In this document: piece after piece, positions 1-8,414 of the stretch | Layout of the letters: each line of letters starts with the position of its first letter | Numbering within the stretch: the stretch's first letter is position 1 | DNA from: Actinomycetes bacterium | GTDB taxonomy: Bacteria > Actinomycetota > Acidimicrobiia > Acidimicrobiales > Ilumatobacteraceae | Assembly (NCBI GenBank): GCA_025359865.1 | Contig: JANYDH010000058.1 | Coordinates: 1-64,000 of the forward strand | Direction: 5' to 3' | DNA: 64,000 nt | Made by a program: the position numbers and the translations under genes | The notes under the pieces: model-generated | Databases searched by the model: none | Seen by the model: only the letters and a program-made list of their open reading frames with translations | What the model was told of the DNA's origin: nothing

Positions 1-64
1 AACACCTCAACCCTCCCAGACCAGCACACGTCATCAATCAACGCCGCCGATCAACACCCACCCA

Positions 65-883
65 TCACCAGATACTCAGGCCGCTAACAGCATCAAACCC
101 CGGCACAGCATTCCGGTCGATGTGAGCACCCAACATCGACGCAGTGAACCGAGACAACGTGATCGAACGGACGCCCGCCGCTGTCTTAGGTTCCTTGCGA
201 AGATACGACCGGTCCTGGAGTTGCATGAACTGCTCGGTCACTCTGATCTTGCAGTTCCTCAGATCGACCTTTCCTCGACGCAGACCGACCAGTTCGCTCC
301 ACCGCATCCCGCTGTCGACAGCGACGTAGATCAGGGCCCTGTATCTCTCGTTGTGTTCCTCCGCGAGACGGATCGCATCGTCCCAACCGAGGAAGCTCAT
401 CTCCCGCCTTGGTACGCGTGGCGGGTCGACCCGGTCGCACGGATTGTTCAGGACCTTCTGCGTTTGTACCGCGACTTGGAGCATCCTTCGAAGCGTGCGG
501 TAATGGCGATGTACCGACGACGGAGCGATGCCCGCTGCGATCTCGTCGTTCAGCCAGTTCTCGATCTCGTCGACCGGCAGTTGACCGAGACGGTACCTAC
601 CGAACCTTGGCAGCACGAAACGCGCGAGGTCGCGCCGATACGTCTCTTGCGTCGTCGGAGACAACCGTCGACACAGCTGCAAGAACTCCTCAGCCCACAC
701 AGCAAGCGGAGTATCCGCGTTGCGCGGATCGACCCACTGTCCCCGCACCCGATCGGCGTTGTCGACCTCACGAAGGAATCGCTCAGCATCGGTCTTGCGC
801 GCGAACGTCCGCGAAGTCGTCTTGCCGAGGGGGTCGGAGAATCGCGCCCGGTACCTGCCGCTTCGCTTCTCAATGTGTCCCAT
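65..883 (-). pseudogene. Tyrosine recombinase/phage-type integrase, C-terminally truncated
   Basis: Site-specific recombinase of the tyrosine family, which cuts and rejoins attachment sites of integrative elements. About the first 55 residues look like an AP2-type arm-binding segment (RSGRYRARFSDP), residues 60-150 like a SAM-like core-binding domain, and the catalytic domain starts near residue 165 with the first catalytic Arg (SGMRWSELVGLRR) and the beta-turn Lys (KEPKTAAGVRSI). The frame stops right after that, so the HxxR box, second His/Trp and the nucleophilic Tyr are missing; intact relatives have about 100 more residues. I chose the ATG at 883, which follows an AAAGGTGG ribosome site, over the GTG at 892. 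It reads away from the 3' end of tRNA-Cys, a classical attachment site. Probably dead. Confidence 0.8.
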
Positions 884-980
884 GAGAGCCACCTTTGGGG
901 GTGTGCGGGGGGTGGGCCAACCGAATACTGGCGTATTTCACCGAATTTCGGCGAACGTCGACGGGCTCTCGGCCACAACG

Positions 981-1020
981 AAAAAGAACCCCTGACCTGG
1001 AATGATACCAGGTCAGAGGC
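981..1020 (-). terminator. Rho-independent terminator behind tRNA-Cys
   Basis: A perfect 9-bp stem CTGACCTGG / CCAGGTCAG (992-1000 with 1008-1016) and a 7-base loop are flanked by A5 at 981-985, which is a T run on the minus strand, the strand of tRNA-Cys. The other flank (CTCTTTT) is T-rich on the plus strand, so it may work in both directions. Confidence 0.75.
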
Positions 1021-1034
1021 TCTTTTCTCCGTTG

Positions 1035-1106
1035 AGGCGACGATGGGAATCGAACCCATGTACAGGGCTTTGCAGGCCCTTGCCTGAGCCACTCGGCCAC
1101 GTCGCC
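1035..1106 (-). tRNA. tRNA-Cys (GCA)
   Basis: Minus-strand cloverleaf: the acceptor stem GGCGACG pairs with CGTCGCC, the anticodon stem AGGGC/GCCCT encloses loop CTGCAAA with anticodon GCA, and the T loop GGTTCGATTCC is canonical. The 3' CCA is not encoded (the gene is followed by CAAC). Length is about 72 nt. A strong hairpin terminator follows and then a truncated integrase, so this tRNA was probably an integration site. Confidence 0.95.
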
Positions 1107-1229
1107 AGGCACCGGGTCACCCCGGGCTGCGCCAGCACGATAGCGCATCCACGGTGCAGAACACCCGCCGCTATCGCCGATGATCCACGACCATGCCTCC
1201 GGCCCGCTTCCATGCCAACCTTGGTGTTC

Positions 1230-2549
1230 ATGATCTCACGTCGACAATTCCTTGCTCTGGGCGCCGTCACCGTCGTTGCGACCGCATGTAGCGACTCGAC
1301 CGACACTGCGGCCACGACAACGCCTGCCGCACCCATAACCACCGCTACGCAGACAACGACGGTGCCAACAACTCTCCCGCCGACAACCGTCCCGCCGACA
1401 ACCCTCCCACCGACAACCGTCCCGCCGACAACCCTCCCGCCGACAACCGTGGCCGAGACCACCACGACGATCAGCATTGATGAACTCGCCAACGCCTACA
1501 CCGAGTTCGGTCCATACCCCATCGGCTCGACCACCCTGCAACTTGCGAAGGGTCCGAAGGTGGAGATCTGGTACCCGGCGGTCGATGGTACGAGTGGAGA
1601 GGTCACGTACGACGTGCGCGACTTCACCCCCGACGCGATCCGCGCCCTTCTCACGGCCGACATTCCTGCCACATACACTTTTCCGGGCGGACGCGACGTG
1701 GACGTGGCCAATGGAAGCTTCCCGGTGGTGTTGTTCAGTCATGGATTCACCGGCATCCGGGTGCAGTCATCATTCCTCACCGCACACCTGGCGAGTTGGG
1801 GATTCATCGTCGCGGCACCCGACCACCCTTCGCGAGACCTTCCCAACGTGCTGCTCGGAACCGCATCGGGCGACCGCAACGATTCGGTCGACGATCTGCT
1901 GAAGACCCTCGAGTTGGTGACTGCCGAGGGGAGCGACGCAACGAGTCGGTTCAGCGGACGGGTTGACAACTCTCAGGTGGTTGCCGTCGGTCACAGTGCC
2001 GGCGGCAGCACCGTGGTCGGCGCCGCGCTCGACGCCCGCGTTGCCGGCTTCGTATCGCTGGCGTCGGGCATCTTGCTCGGACGCGGGAACGAAACCACGG
2101 GCACCACGACAACAACTCCAGCGGCCGACCTGCCGCAGAAGCCATCGCTGTTCATGGCTGGCAAGGTTGATGCAGTTGTGCCCGTCGAGACAGTCACCAG
2201 GCCGTCGTTTGAAGCCGCCATCACACCCACTCGGCTGTGGGTGGTGGACAGCGTCGGACACAATGGGTTCGACGACTTCTGCACATTCGGCAATGGCACC
2301 GGCATCATCGGGATCGCCGATGCATCCGGCCTTGGCCCTTTGCTCGATGCCCAGCCACAACTTCGGACCCTCGGCCAGGACGGATGTCTCCCACCTGCTG
2401 TACCGGTGGATCAAACGTTCCCGATCATCCGCCACGCAGTCACCGCATGGATCCGCGAATTGTTCGGCATCGATGCCGAACCAGTCGGTCTCGGCGCTGA
2501 AGTCGCCGGCGCCTACTCGGTCGCAGTGGAGATCGCCGAACGCCTCTGA
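1230..2549 (+). CDS. Tat/lipoprotein-type alpha/beta hydrolase (PAF-acetylhydrolase/dienelactone hydrolase-like)
   Basis: Secreted lipid-anchored esterase or lipase-like hydrolase of unknown substrate. The N-terminus has a twin-arginine (SRRQFLALG) hydrophobic signal ending in a lipobox (ATAC), so Cys is the likely lipidated residue. A threonine/proline linker of repeated PPTTV/PPTTL units follows, then the catalytic domain with nucleophile elbow GHSAGGS, a probable acid in GKVDAVVP and a catalytic His in SVGHNGF. Overall layout resembles PAF-acetylhydrolase-like actinobacterial lipases. An in-frame ATG at 1212 would add six residues (MPTLVF); I prefer 1230 because it puts the twin arginine near the start. 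It stands alone between tRNA-Cys and a repeat element. The substrate cannot be told from sequence. Confidence 0.8.
   Translation: MISRRQFLALGAVTVVATACSDSTDTAATTTPAAPITTATQTTTVPTTLPPTTVPPTTLPPTTVPPTTLPPTTVAETTTTISIDELANAYTEFGPYPIGSTTLQLAKGPKVEIWYPAVDGTSGEVTYDVRDFTPDAIRALLTADIPATYTFPGGRDVDVANGSFPVVLFSHGFTGIRVQSSFLTAHLASWGFIVAAPDHPSRDLPNVLLGTASGDRNDSVDDLLKTLELVTAEGSDATSRFSGRVDNSQVVAVGHSAGGSTVVGAALDARVAGFVSLASGILLGRGNETTGTTTTTPAADLPQKPSLFMAGKVDAVVPVETVTRPSFEAAITPTRLWVVDSVGHNGFDDFCTFGNGTGIIGIADASGLGPLLDAQPQLRTLGQDGCLPPAVPVDQTFPIIRHAVTAWIRELFGIDAEPVGLGAEVAGAYSVAVEIAERL
1366..1450 (+). repeat. 15-bp tandem repeat coding for the PPTTV/PPTTL linker
   Basis: About five near-identical 15-bp units of the kind CCGACAACCGTCCCG lie inside the lipoprotein gene and encode a Pro/Thr-rich stalk between the lipid anchor and the enzyme. 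Copy number probably varies between strains by slippage. Confidence 0.85.
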
Positions 2550-2584
2550 CCGCGGACATTTCGACGATCCAGTCCCCCACGGCC

Positions 2585-2888
2585 GACCGTTGGCGTTGGG
2601 TTGTTGTCAACAGGCTGTCGCACATTGCGGGTGGGGCGTGGCGGCATCCCGACCTGACTTCACCGATGTGAGTGGTGGGGCGTGGTCGACACGTGGAGGC
2701 ACGTGTGCCTACGTAGCGACACGTGCCTCCACGTGTCGCTGCGATCAGCGATTCGAACTCACCACGGTGGAGACCCGGTCCCTGGCCGACCGCCCAACAG
2801 GTCTACAATGCCGCTGTCGCGATGACCGGTAGAACTCGCCGAGCTTTGGCGTTGGGTTGTTCTCAATGACAGCCCAACGCCAAAGGTC
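2585..2888. repeat. MITE-like intergenic repeat, copy R1
   Basis: Begins GACCGTTGGCGTTGGG and carries CAGGCTGTCGCA about 25 bases later, the terminal motif of a repeat family also found at 10746, 22600, 23103 and 56191. It ends in a 47-bp imperfect palindrome (2842-2888) made of two facing copies of the same end (CTTTGGCGTTGGG ... CCCAACGCCAAAG). The interior (about 2645-2800) is similar, in inverted orientation, to 23325-23450 and contains a perfect 20-bp stem. No open frame of interest. It sits between the convergent lipoprotein hydrolase and PfkB kinase genes, so the palindrome may also terminate transcription from both sides. Confidence 0.75.
2687..2738. repeat. Perfect 20-bp-stem inverted repeat inside R1
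   Basis: Arm CGACACGTGGAGGCACGTGT (2687-2706) is exactly complementary to 2719-2738, with a 12-base loop that itself contains CTACGTAG. It could extrude as a cruciform. The matching region in R4 keeps only a short ACACGTGT remnant. Confidence 0.9.
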
Positions 2889-2902
2889 GGCCATGTTGCC
2901 GG

Positions 2903-3808
2903 TCATGTGTTGTCTGTCCCGGTGCCGGCACCGGGTTCAGTATCTGCATCGGCAGAGGCCCGCATGATCGCATCAGCGGCAACCCGGTGTGCCCGAGTGG
3001 TGGCCTCCACGGCTGGCTCACCAGCCATGAGGGCGACGAGCAAACCTGCGGCGAAGGCATCCCCGGCACCGGTGGTGTCGCTCACGTGCTCTAGACGGTT
3101 CGCCGGCACAGCAGTGCTGACCAGCGCGCCCGCCGGCGAACGCTGCATCACAACGCAATCCTGGGCACCTTGTTTGACGAAGGTGAGTACCGCGCCAATG
3201 GCCCCCAACCCATCCACACCGCCCAGTGTGGCGGCTTCCATCTCGTTGCACAGCAACACGTCAGGCACCAGACCGGTGAGGAGCGCCTGGATCCGCGTGA
3301 CGCCGTATGCCTCGATCACGGCACTGGACGATGCATCGATCGAGATCATGATCTGGCGCTGGCGAGCCCACTGCATCAACGTGAGCGAGGTGCTGGCTAG
3401 CGGTTCGCCGACCAGCGAATACACCGGCACGTGGAGGGCGCCCAGGCCATCGAGCCAGGCGGGATCCGGATTGTCGAGCAGAGCGCAGGCCGCGCGATCG
3501 CTGAGCATCGTCCGCTCGCCTGCAACATCGACCAACACGACCACTGTGCCGCTGCGACCCTTGTGGCGAACGACCGGTTCGACCCCTTCGTCGGCGAGCA
3601 TCTTCACCAAGTGCAGACCCTGGGCGTCGTCGCCGACTTGGCCGATGAACCGCGCGCTCCCTCCGGCCCGCACCACGTTGACGGCAACATTCGCTGCGCT
3701 GCCACCACGTCGGCGGTGAACCACTGCGTCAGTGTCGGTGGCTATGTTGACCGCACCGCTCAGGCGCACGACGACATCTTCGACAAGATCACCAATCGTC
3801 CCGATCAC
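2903..3808 (-). CDS. PfkB-family carbohydrate/nucleoside kinase
   Basis: ATP-dependent sugar or nucleoside kinase of the ribokinase fold, about 301 aa, cytosolic. The N-terminal PfkB signature is GGSAANVAVNVVRAGG (near residue 35), and the C-terminal signature DTTGAGDAFAAG holds the anion hole and the catalytic Asp. The specific substrate (ribose, adenosine, fructose, KDG) cannot be assigned. Start GTG at 3808 gives the usual MIGTIGD-like beginning; the longer upstream frame looks non-coding and would run into the divergent neighbour. The C-terminal tail is rich in Asp, Gly and Thr and runs up to repeat R1. It is divergently transcribed from the VOC gene at 3895. Confidence 0.85.
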   Translation of the reverse strand: MIGTIGDLVEDVVVRLSGAVNIATDTDAVVHRRRGGSAANVAVNVVRAGGSARFIGQVGDDAQGLHLVKMLADEGVEPVVRHKGRSGTVVVLVDVAGERTMLSDRAACALLDNPDPAWLDGLGALHVPVYSLVGEPLASTSLTLMQWARQRQIMISIDASSSAVIEAYGVTRIQALLTGLVPDVLLCNEMEAATLGGVDGLGAIGAVLTFVKQGAQDCVVMQRSPAGALVSTAVPANRLEHVSDTTGAGDAFAAGLLVALMAGEPAVEATTRAHRVAADAIMRASADADTEPGAGTGTDNT

Positions 3809-3894
3809 GCCCGGCAACGTACCGGCTGAACCGGTCCGCGACGTGGCGGGCCCGCACACCGACTGTTGCAGTTCGCTGAGCGTATGCTCGCTAG

Positions 3895-4401
3895 ATGAGC
3901 GCACCCAGCGAGGATGAGTTGCATCTGCTGCTCGTCGAGCGCGACCGAATCCGCGCGCTGCACCTGCGAGATCGCGACAACAGGCCGCCGAGCTCGGCTC
4001 AGGGAGTGCATCACCTGGCCCTACTCTCATCCGATGTCGAGAGAACGATCCGCTTCTATCAAGACCTGCTCGAGTTCCCGCTGATCGAGGTGTTCGAAAA
4101 CCGCGACTTCCGCGGCTCGACACACTTCTTCTTCGACATCGGCCACGGCAATGCCCTGGCGTTCTTCGACCTTCCCGGCCTCGATCTTGGCGAGTACGCC
4201 GAGGTTCTCGGAGGGCTGCATCATCTCGCCATCTCGATCGAGCCGAGTCGGTGGCAACATCTCAAGTCGAAGCTCGACGATGCCGGAATCGAGTACGTCC
4301 ACATTGACGGTTCATCGCTGTATTTCCGTGACCCTGACGGAGCCCGACTCGAGTTGATCAGCGATCCACTTGGCGAGATGTACGGCTCGGCACTTGGGTA
4401 G
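3895..4401 (+). CDS. VOC-superfamily (glyoxalase/dioxygenase-like) protein
   Basis: Vicinal-oxygen-chelate protein of 168 aa. After a 35-residue charged leader comes the first beta-alpha-beta-beta-beta module (GVHHLALLSSDVERTIRFYQDLL), then a second (GGLHHLAISIEPSRWQHLKSKLDDAGI) ending in FRDPDGARLELI. The His residues at the start of each module and the Glu in RLELI are the usual metal ligands. Members include glyoxalase I, extradiol dioxygenases and fosfomycin-resistance proteins; the reaction here is unknown. It stands alone, divergent from the PfkB kinase. Confidence 0.8.
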   Translation: MSAPSEDELHLLLVERDRIRALHLRDRDNRPPSSAQGVHHLALLSSDVERTIRFYQDLLEFPLIEVFENRDFRGSTHFFFDIGHGNALAFFDLPGLDLGEYAEVLGGLHHLAISIEPSRWQHLKSKLDDAGIEYVHIDGSSLYFRDPDGARLELISDPLGEMYGSALG

Positions 4402-4544
4402 GTCGACACCGGTGGCCTCGATCGGCGGGACCTGGTGCCCCGACCGGTACTTCGTCACCCGTACACGACTAGTTTGATCGACATTGAGGTAGAGGCCACG
4501 ATAGGCAGACGAGCAGACGAGCAGACCAGCAGAGAGGCGCGGCA

Positions 4545-5708
4545 GTGACCACATCACGCAACCAACTGCATCTGGGCGTCGCGATCGACGGACACGGCGC
4601 ACACCCCGCCGCATGGCGCACACTCGACGATGCCGCAGCGCGCGGCCTGTGGGACGGCACCGTCACCACACGCCACGCGCAGCGTGCGGCACAGGGCCTG
4701 CTCGACTTCGTCACACTCGACGATGCGTTGGCGGTACAAGATGGGGGCGAGGGACGCCTTCGGGGCCGCGTCGATGCACTCCTCACCCTCGCCAAGGTCG
4801 GCCCGCTCACCAGCGGCGTCGGGCTCATTCCCACTATCACCACCACCCACACCGAGCCGTTCAACGTGTCGAAGAACATTGCGACGCTCGACTGGGTCAG
4901 TCTCGGACGCGGTGGTTGGCGTGTCGAGGTATCTACTTCCACCGCAGAAGCCGACCACTTCGGCCGACACCAACCAATGTCCGAAGCGGAGGCTTGGGCA
5001 GAGGCAGCCGACGCAGTCGAGGTGGTCCGCAGGCTGTGGGACAGCTGGGAGGATGACGCCATCATCCGCGACCGGCCGACCGGTCGCTTCATCGATCGTG
5101 ACCGAGTGCACTACATCGACTTCGAAGGAGCCCGCTTCAACGTGCGTGGGCCGTCGATCGTGCCCCGGTCACCGCAGGGCCAACCGCTCGTGCTCGTCGA
5201 CGCATGCGGACAAGCGGCGACCACGTTGGCCGTCGCCACGGCCGATCTGATCGTGATCGACGCCGAAACGGGTGCCGCGGCCCACGAGCGTGTGAGCGCA
5301 CTTCGCACGGCGCTGAGCGACGCTGGCCGAGATCCGGCAGAGGTGTTCATTCTCGTCAGAGCCGACGTGGTCTTCGGGGCTACGAGCTATGAAGCGTCGG
5401 CCCGACTTGCCGTGCTCGACCGCCACGAGCCATGGGCGGCCCACCCCGGCCGCCTGCGCCGTCTCGGCACGGCTTGCGCGTTTGCCGAACTCGCGATGGA
5501 CTGGCAAGCCGAGCACGACATCAACGGGTTCGTGCTCGCACCCGCGGTGCTGGCCACCGATCTCGGCCGGATCGTCGATGAGCTCGTCCCGACACTTCAG
5601 GCTGCCGGCGGATTCCGCAAGCAGTACACGGGCGTCACATTGCGTGAGCACTTTGGCCTTGCTCGTCCCACCAGCCGCTATGCCACAGCCAGCGCCGGCA
5701 GCAGCTGA
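4545..5708 (+). CDS. LLM-class flavin-dependent oxidoreductase
   Basis: Luciferase-like monooxygenase family protein of 387 aa, start GTG at 4545. Family features are visible in order: HLGVAIDG at the first strand, TLAKVGPLTSGVGLIPTI, FNVSKNIATLDWVSLGRGGWRVEVS, and a C-terminal substrate-loop region. It probably uses FMNH2 (or F420) and O2 on a small organic compound. It is the first of three genes in one direction, followed after 15 bp by an NtaA-type monooxygenase and an acetyltransferase. The leader at about 4498-4540 carries short GACGAGCA repeats of no known role. Confidence 0.82.
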   Translation: MTTSRNQLHLGVAIDGHGAHPAAWRTLDDAAARGLWDGTVTTRHAQRAAQGLLDFVTLDDALAVQDGGEGRLRGRVDALLTLAKVGPLTSGVGLIPTITTTHTEPFNVSKNIATLDWVSLGRGGWRVEVSTSTAEADHFGRHQPMSEAEAWAEAADAVEVVRRLWDSWEDDAIIRDRPTGRFIDRDRVHYIDFEGARFNVRGPSIVPRSPQGQPLVLVDACGQAATTLAVATADLIVIDAETGAAAHERVSALRTALSDAGRDPAEVFILVRADVVFGATSYEASARLAVLDRHEPWAAHPGRLRRLGTACAFAELAMDWQAEHDINGFVLAPAVLATDLGRIVDELVPTLQAAGGFRKQYTGVTLREHFGLARPTSRYATASAGSS

Positions 5709-5723
5709 GAGCGATCCGCAGCC

Positions 5724-7097
5724 GTGTCGATGTCAACATCCCGAAAGCAGATCCACCTGGCGGCCCACTTCCCGGGTGTCAACAGCACCACGGTGTGGAG
5801 CGACCCGGCGTCGGGCAGCCAAATCGACTTTGCGTCCTTCGTCCATCTTGCGCAAACTGCTGAGCGAGGCAAGTTCGACTTCTTCTTCCTCGCCGAGGGG
5901 TTGCGGCTGCGCGAACACCGCGGCCGGATCTTCGACCTCGACGTCGTCGGTCGGCCCGACTCGCTCACGGTGCTGGCTGCGCTCGCCGGGCTCACAACGC
6001 GGCTCGGTCTTGCTGGAACGCTGAACACCACATTCAACGAACCGTTCGAGCTCGCCCGGCAGTTCGCCAGTCTCGATCATCTCAGCGGTGGACGTGCCGC
6101 CTGGAACGCCGTCACCTCGCCCGATTCCTTCACCGGCGAGAACTTCCGCCGAGGTGGTTTCCTCGACCCCGCCGACCGCTACGAACGTGCCACCGAGTTC
6201 ATTGCGACGGTCCGTCAGTTGTGGGACAGCTGGGATGACGACGCCGTGCTGGCCGACGCGTATCACGGGGTGTTCGTACCCGACGACCGCATTCATCCGT
6301 TCTCGCACTCTGGTGCCGAGTTCGACATCCACGGCCAGTTCGATGTGCCACGCAGCCCGCAGGGCCAACCGGTGCAGATTCAGGCAGGTGACTCCGACGG
6401 CGGACGCGAGCTGGCCTCCAGATATGCCGATGTGATCTTCAGTCGTCACGCCAGCCTGCGCGAGGGCAAGGCGTTCTTCGACGACGTGAAGGGACGGTTG
6501 GCCAAGTACGGCCGCCTTCCGAGCGACCTGAAGATCATCCCGGCCGCCACCGTGGTGTTGGGTGACACCGAAGCCGAGGCCACCGAACGTGCCCGCCACC
6601 TCCGCGAGCAGCAGGTGAGCCCGCAGGGTGCCATCGCCTTCCTCGAGCAGATCTGGGGGCGCGATCTGTCGGACCACGATCCTGACGGACCACTACCGAC
6701 GTTCGATCCCGACGCCGCTGGCCTCGCTTCGATCACTCGCGGGCGCGTCCGCCACGAGAAGGATCCGTTCGCCGTCGCGACCAAATGGCGCGAGGTCGCG
6801 GAAGCGAATCAGCTGTCGATTCGTGGACTCATCATCGAGATGACCACCCGAACGGCCTTCGTTGGAACTGCGCTACAAGTGGCCGACCGCATCGACGAGT
6901 ACGTCCAGAGCGACGCCGCTGACGGCTACATCCTCGTACCGCATCTCACCCCGCACGGGCTCGACGATTTTGTCGACACCGTGGTGCCGCTGCTTCAGGA
7001 GCGCGGTTCGTATCGGGCCGACTACACAGGCACGACGTTACGCGACCACCTTGATCTACGTGTCCCGGCACGTGTGGCGGATGGATCCGCTGAATGA
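5724..7097 (+). CDS. NtaA/DszA/DmoA-family FMN-dependent monooxygenase
   Basis: Two-component FMNH2-dependent monooxygenase of about 457 aa (the family is usually 430-470). Characteristic stretches are KQIHLAAHFPGVNSTTVW at the N-terminus, the FDFFFLAEGL strand, GLAGTLNTTFNEPFELARQFASLDHLSGGRAAWNAVTS and RGGFLDPADRYERA. Known relatives cleave nitrilotriacetate, EDTA, dibenzothiophene sulfone or dimethyl sulfide using reduced FMN supplied by a separate reductase; none is encoded nearby. It overlaps the next gene by four bases, so the two are translationally coupled. With the neighbouring luciferase-like enzyme and a siroheme reductase at 8.4-10.2 kb, an organosulfur role is possible but unproven. 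Confidence 0.85.
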   Translation: MSMSTSRKQIHLAAHFPGVNSTTVWSDPASGSQIDFASFVHLAQTAERGKFDFFFLAEGLRLREHRGRIFDLDVVGRPDSLTVLAALAGLTTRLGLAGTLNTTFNEPFELARQFASLDHLSGGRAAWNAVTSPDSFTGENFRRGGFLDPADRYERATEFIATVRQLWDSWDDDAVLADAYHGVFVPDDRIHPFSHSGAEFDIHGQFDVPRSPQGQPVQIQAGDSDGGRELASRYADVIFSRHASLREGKAFFDDVKGRLAKYGRLPSDLKIIPAATVVLGDTEAEATERARHLREQQVSPQGAIAFLEQIWGRDLSDHDPDGPLPTFDPDAAGLASITRGRVRHEKDPFAVATKWREVAEANQLSIRGLIIEMTTRTAFVGTALQVADRIDEYVQSDAADGYILVPHLTPHGLDDFVDTVVPLLQERGSYRADYTGTTLRDHLDLRVPARVADGSAE

Positions 7098-7813
7098 CCG
7101 ACGGTTACTATGAGAGCCACGACCTGGCCGCTGAGCACCCGCTCGATAACGCAATCTGGCATTCGCTCAACTCGTATCAGGCTGACCTGGCCGAGGTGAC
7201 GGGAGGCGCCAGACGCTACTTCGACTCGGTCAACATCTTCGCTGCGGTCGACGACCCGGCATCGTCGTGGGATGATTTGGCGCAACTCGCAGGCCCGAGC
7301 CAACACGTCGTGTTGTTCCGCGATCAGGTACCAGCGCCACCCCCCGCTTGGCACCTTTCGACGCGCGGCCAGGGTTACCAGATGATCGCCACCACACTTG
7401 GCGAAACACAGGTTTGTGAGATCCGCCAGCTCGGCGACGACGACGTCGTCGCGATGCTCGACCTCACCGAAGCCACCCAGCCTGGCCCGTTCCGGCCAGA
7501 AACCATCCGGATGGGCCGCTACTTTGGCGTCTTCGACGCCGACCGACTCGTTGCGATGGCAGGCGAGCGGATGCACCTCACAGGGTGGACCGAGATCAGT
7601 GCCGTCTGCACCCACCCCACGGCCAGAGGTCGCGGGCTCGCAGCATCGCTCACCCGCCATGTTGCGATGGGCATCCTCGACAGGGACGAGCAGCCGTTCC
7701 TGCATGTGGCCGAGCCCAACGACAATGCCCGTCGCGTGTACGAGCGCCTGGGTTTCGTCACCAGACGAATGGTCGAGTTCGTTGCGCTCCGCACTCCACC
7801 AGCCCTTGTCTGA
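7094..7813 (+). CDS. GNAT-family N-acetyltransferase (FR47-like)
   Basis: Acyl-CoA N-acyltransferase of 239 aa. The C-terminal half holds the GNAT core: AVCTHPTARGRGLAASLTRHV, which is the acetyl-CoA pyrophosphate-binding loop (R-G-R-G-L-A), followed by LHVAEPNDNARRVYERLGF, the usual alpha4-beta7 motif. The N-terminal 100 residues are divergent. Translationally coupled to the preceding monooxygenase by a 4-base ATGA overlap, so it may detoxify or tailor a product of that pathway. It faces DUF4202 across only seven bases. Confidence 0.82.
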   Translation: MTDGYYESHDLAAEHPLDNAIWHSLNSYQADLAEVTGGARRYFDSVNIFAAVDDPASSWDDLAQLAGPSQHVVLFRDQVPAPPPAWHLSTRGQGYQMIATTLGETQVCEIRQLGDDDVVAMLDLTEATQPGPFRPETIRMGRYFGVFDADRLVAMAGERMHLTGWTEISAVCTHPTARGRGLAASLTRHVAMGILDRDEQPFLHVAEPNDNARRVYERLGFVTRRMVEFVALRTPPALV

Positions 7814-7820
7814 CTCCAGG

Positions 7821-8414
7821 TCAGGTGCCGAGCGCAGCGGCGAGGAGTTCTCGCTCAGCATCGCCGATCGGCAGCGCAGCTATTGCCGCCAGGCCAGCAG
7901 GCGTCATCTTCGAGGCAGTCTTGCGGATCACATCGACGAGACGTTCGCGTGGCAACCTAGGAGCCATCTCGGCGAGTTGCGTTTCGATGAACACCAGGCA
8001 TGCCGCATCTTCGAGTGCAGCTGTCTCGGGGTCGCTCCCCAGATCGTCACGTCTGATGAGCGCCTGTACTCGCTCGATCTGCACGGGCGGATAGCCGGCT
8101 TCGGCCAGGATCACCTCGATCTCCTGCGCGTGGCGCAACTTCTGATCGCGCCGCCACCGCAAGTAGGCGGCGCGCCCTTCCGGGTAGCTGGAGCGCGGTA
8201 CCTGCCAGCGGCGCAGATGGTGTGCACGCGCTGCCAACAGCAACTCCTCGGATGCGTCAGGCCGCAGGAAGCGGACCCAACCGACTGCCAATCGACCATG
8301 TGCCAATGCAAGCGCCAACTGCTCGCCGCGCACACCGATCACCGTTGGGTCGGCAGCGTTTGCTGCATCGATTGCGGCAACGGCAGCTGAGTATCGGCCG
8401 TTCAGACCGCACAC
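7821..8414 (-). CDS. DUF4202-family protein, partner of the siroheme reductase
   Basis: Protein of unknown function, 197 aa. DUF4202 hallmarks: ARAHHLRRWQVPRSSYPEGRAAYLRWRRDQK, His/Arg-rich and predicted helical, then ALIRRDDLGSDPETAALEDAACLVFIETQL, similar to HD-type all-helical proteins. Start GTG at 8414 lies 10 bases before the stop codon of the upstream reductase gene, so the two are co-transcribed. The family is commonly found beside assimilatory nitrite/sulfite reductases, which suggests a role in reductase or siroheme maturation; this is inference from context. Confidence 0.78.
   Translation of the reverse strand: MCGLNGRYSAAVAAIDAANAADPTVIGVRGEQLALALAHGRLAVGWVRFLRPDASEELLLAARAHHLRRWQVPRSSYPEGRAAYLRWRRDQKLRHAQEIEVILAEAGYPPVQIERVQALIRRDDLGSDPETAALEDAACLVFIETQLAEMAPRLPRERLVDVIRKTASKMTPAGLAAIAALPIGDAERELLAAALGT

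Noticed and set aside
122-1087. Long plus-strand open frame opposite the integrase
   Set aside because: It mirrors the integrase gene and then runs across the tRNA-Cys; its residues show no family pattern. Shadow frame in GC-rich DNA.
7808-7825. TCTGAC-TCCAG-GTCAGG, similar to the steroid operator
   Set aside because: It spans the end of the GNAT gene between convergent genes, has one mismatched half-site and no promoter role is likely; probably chance.
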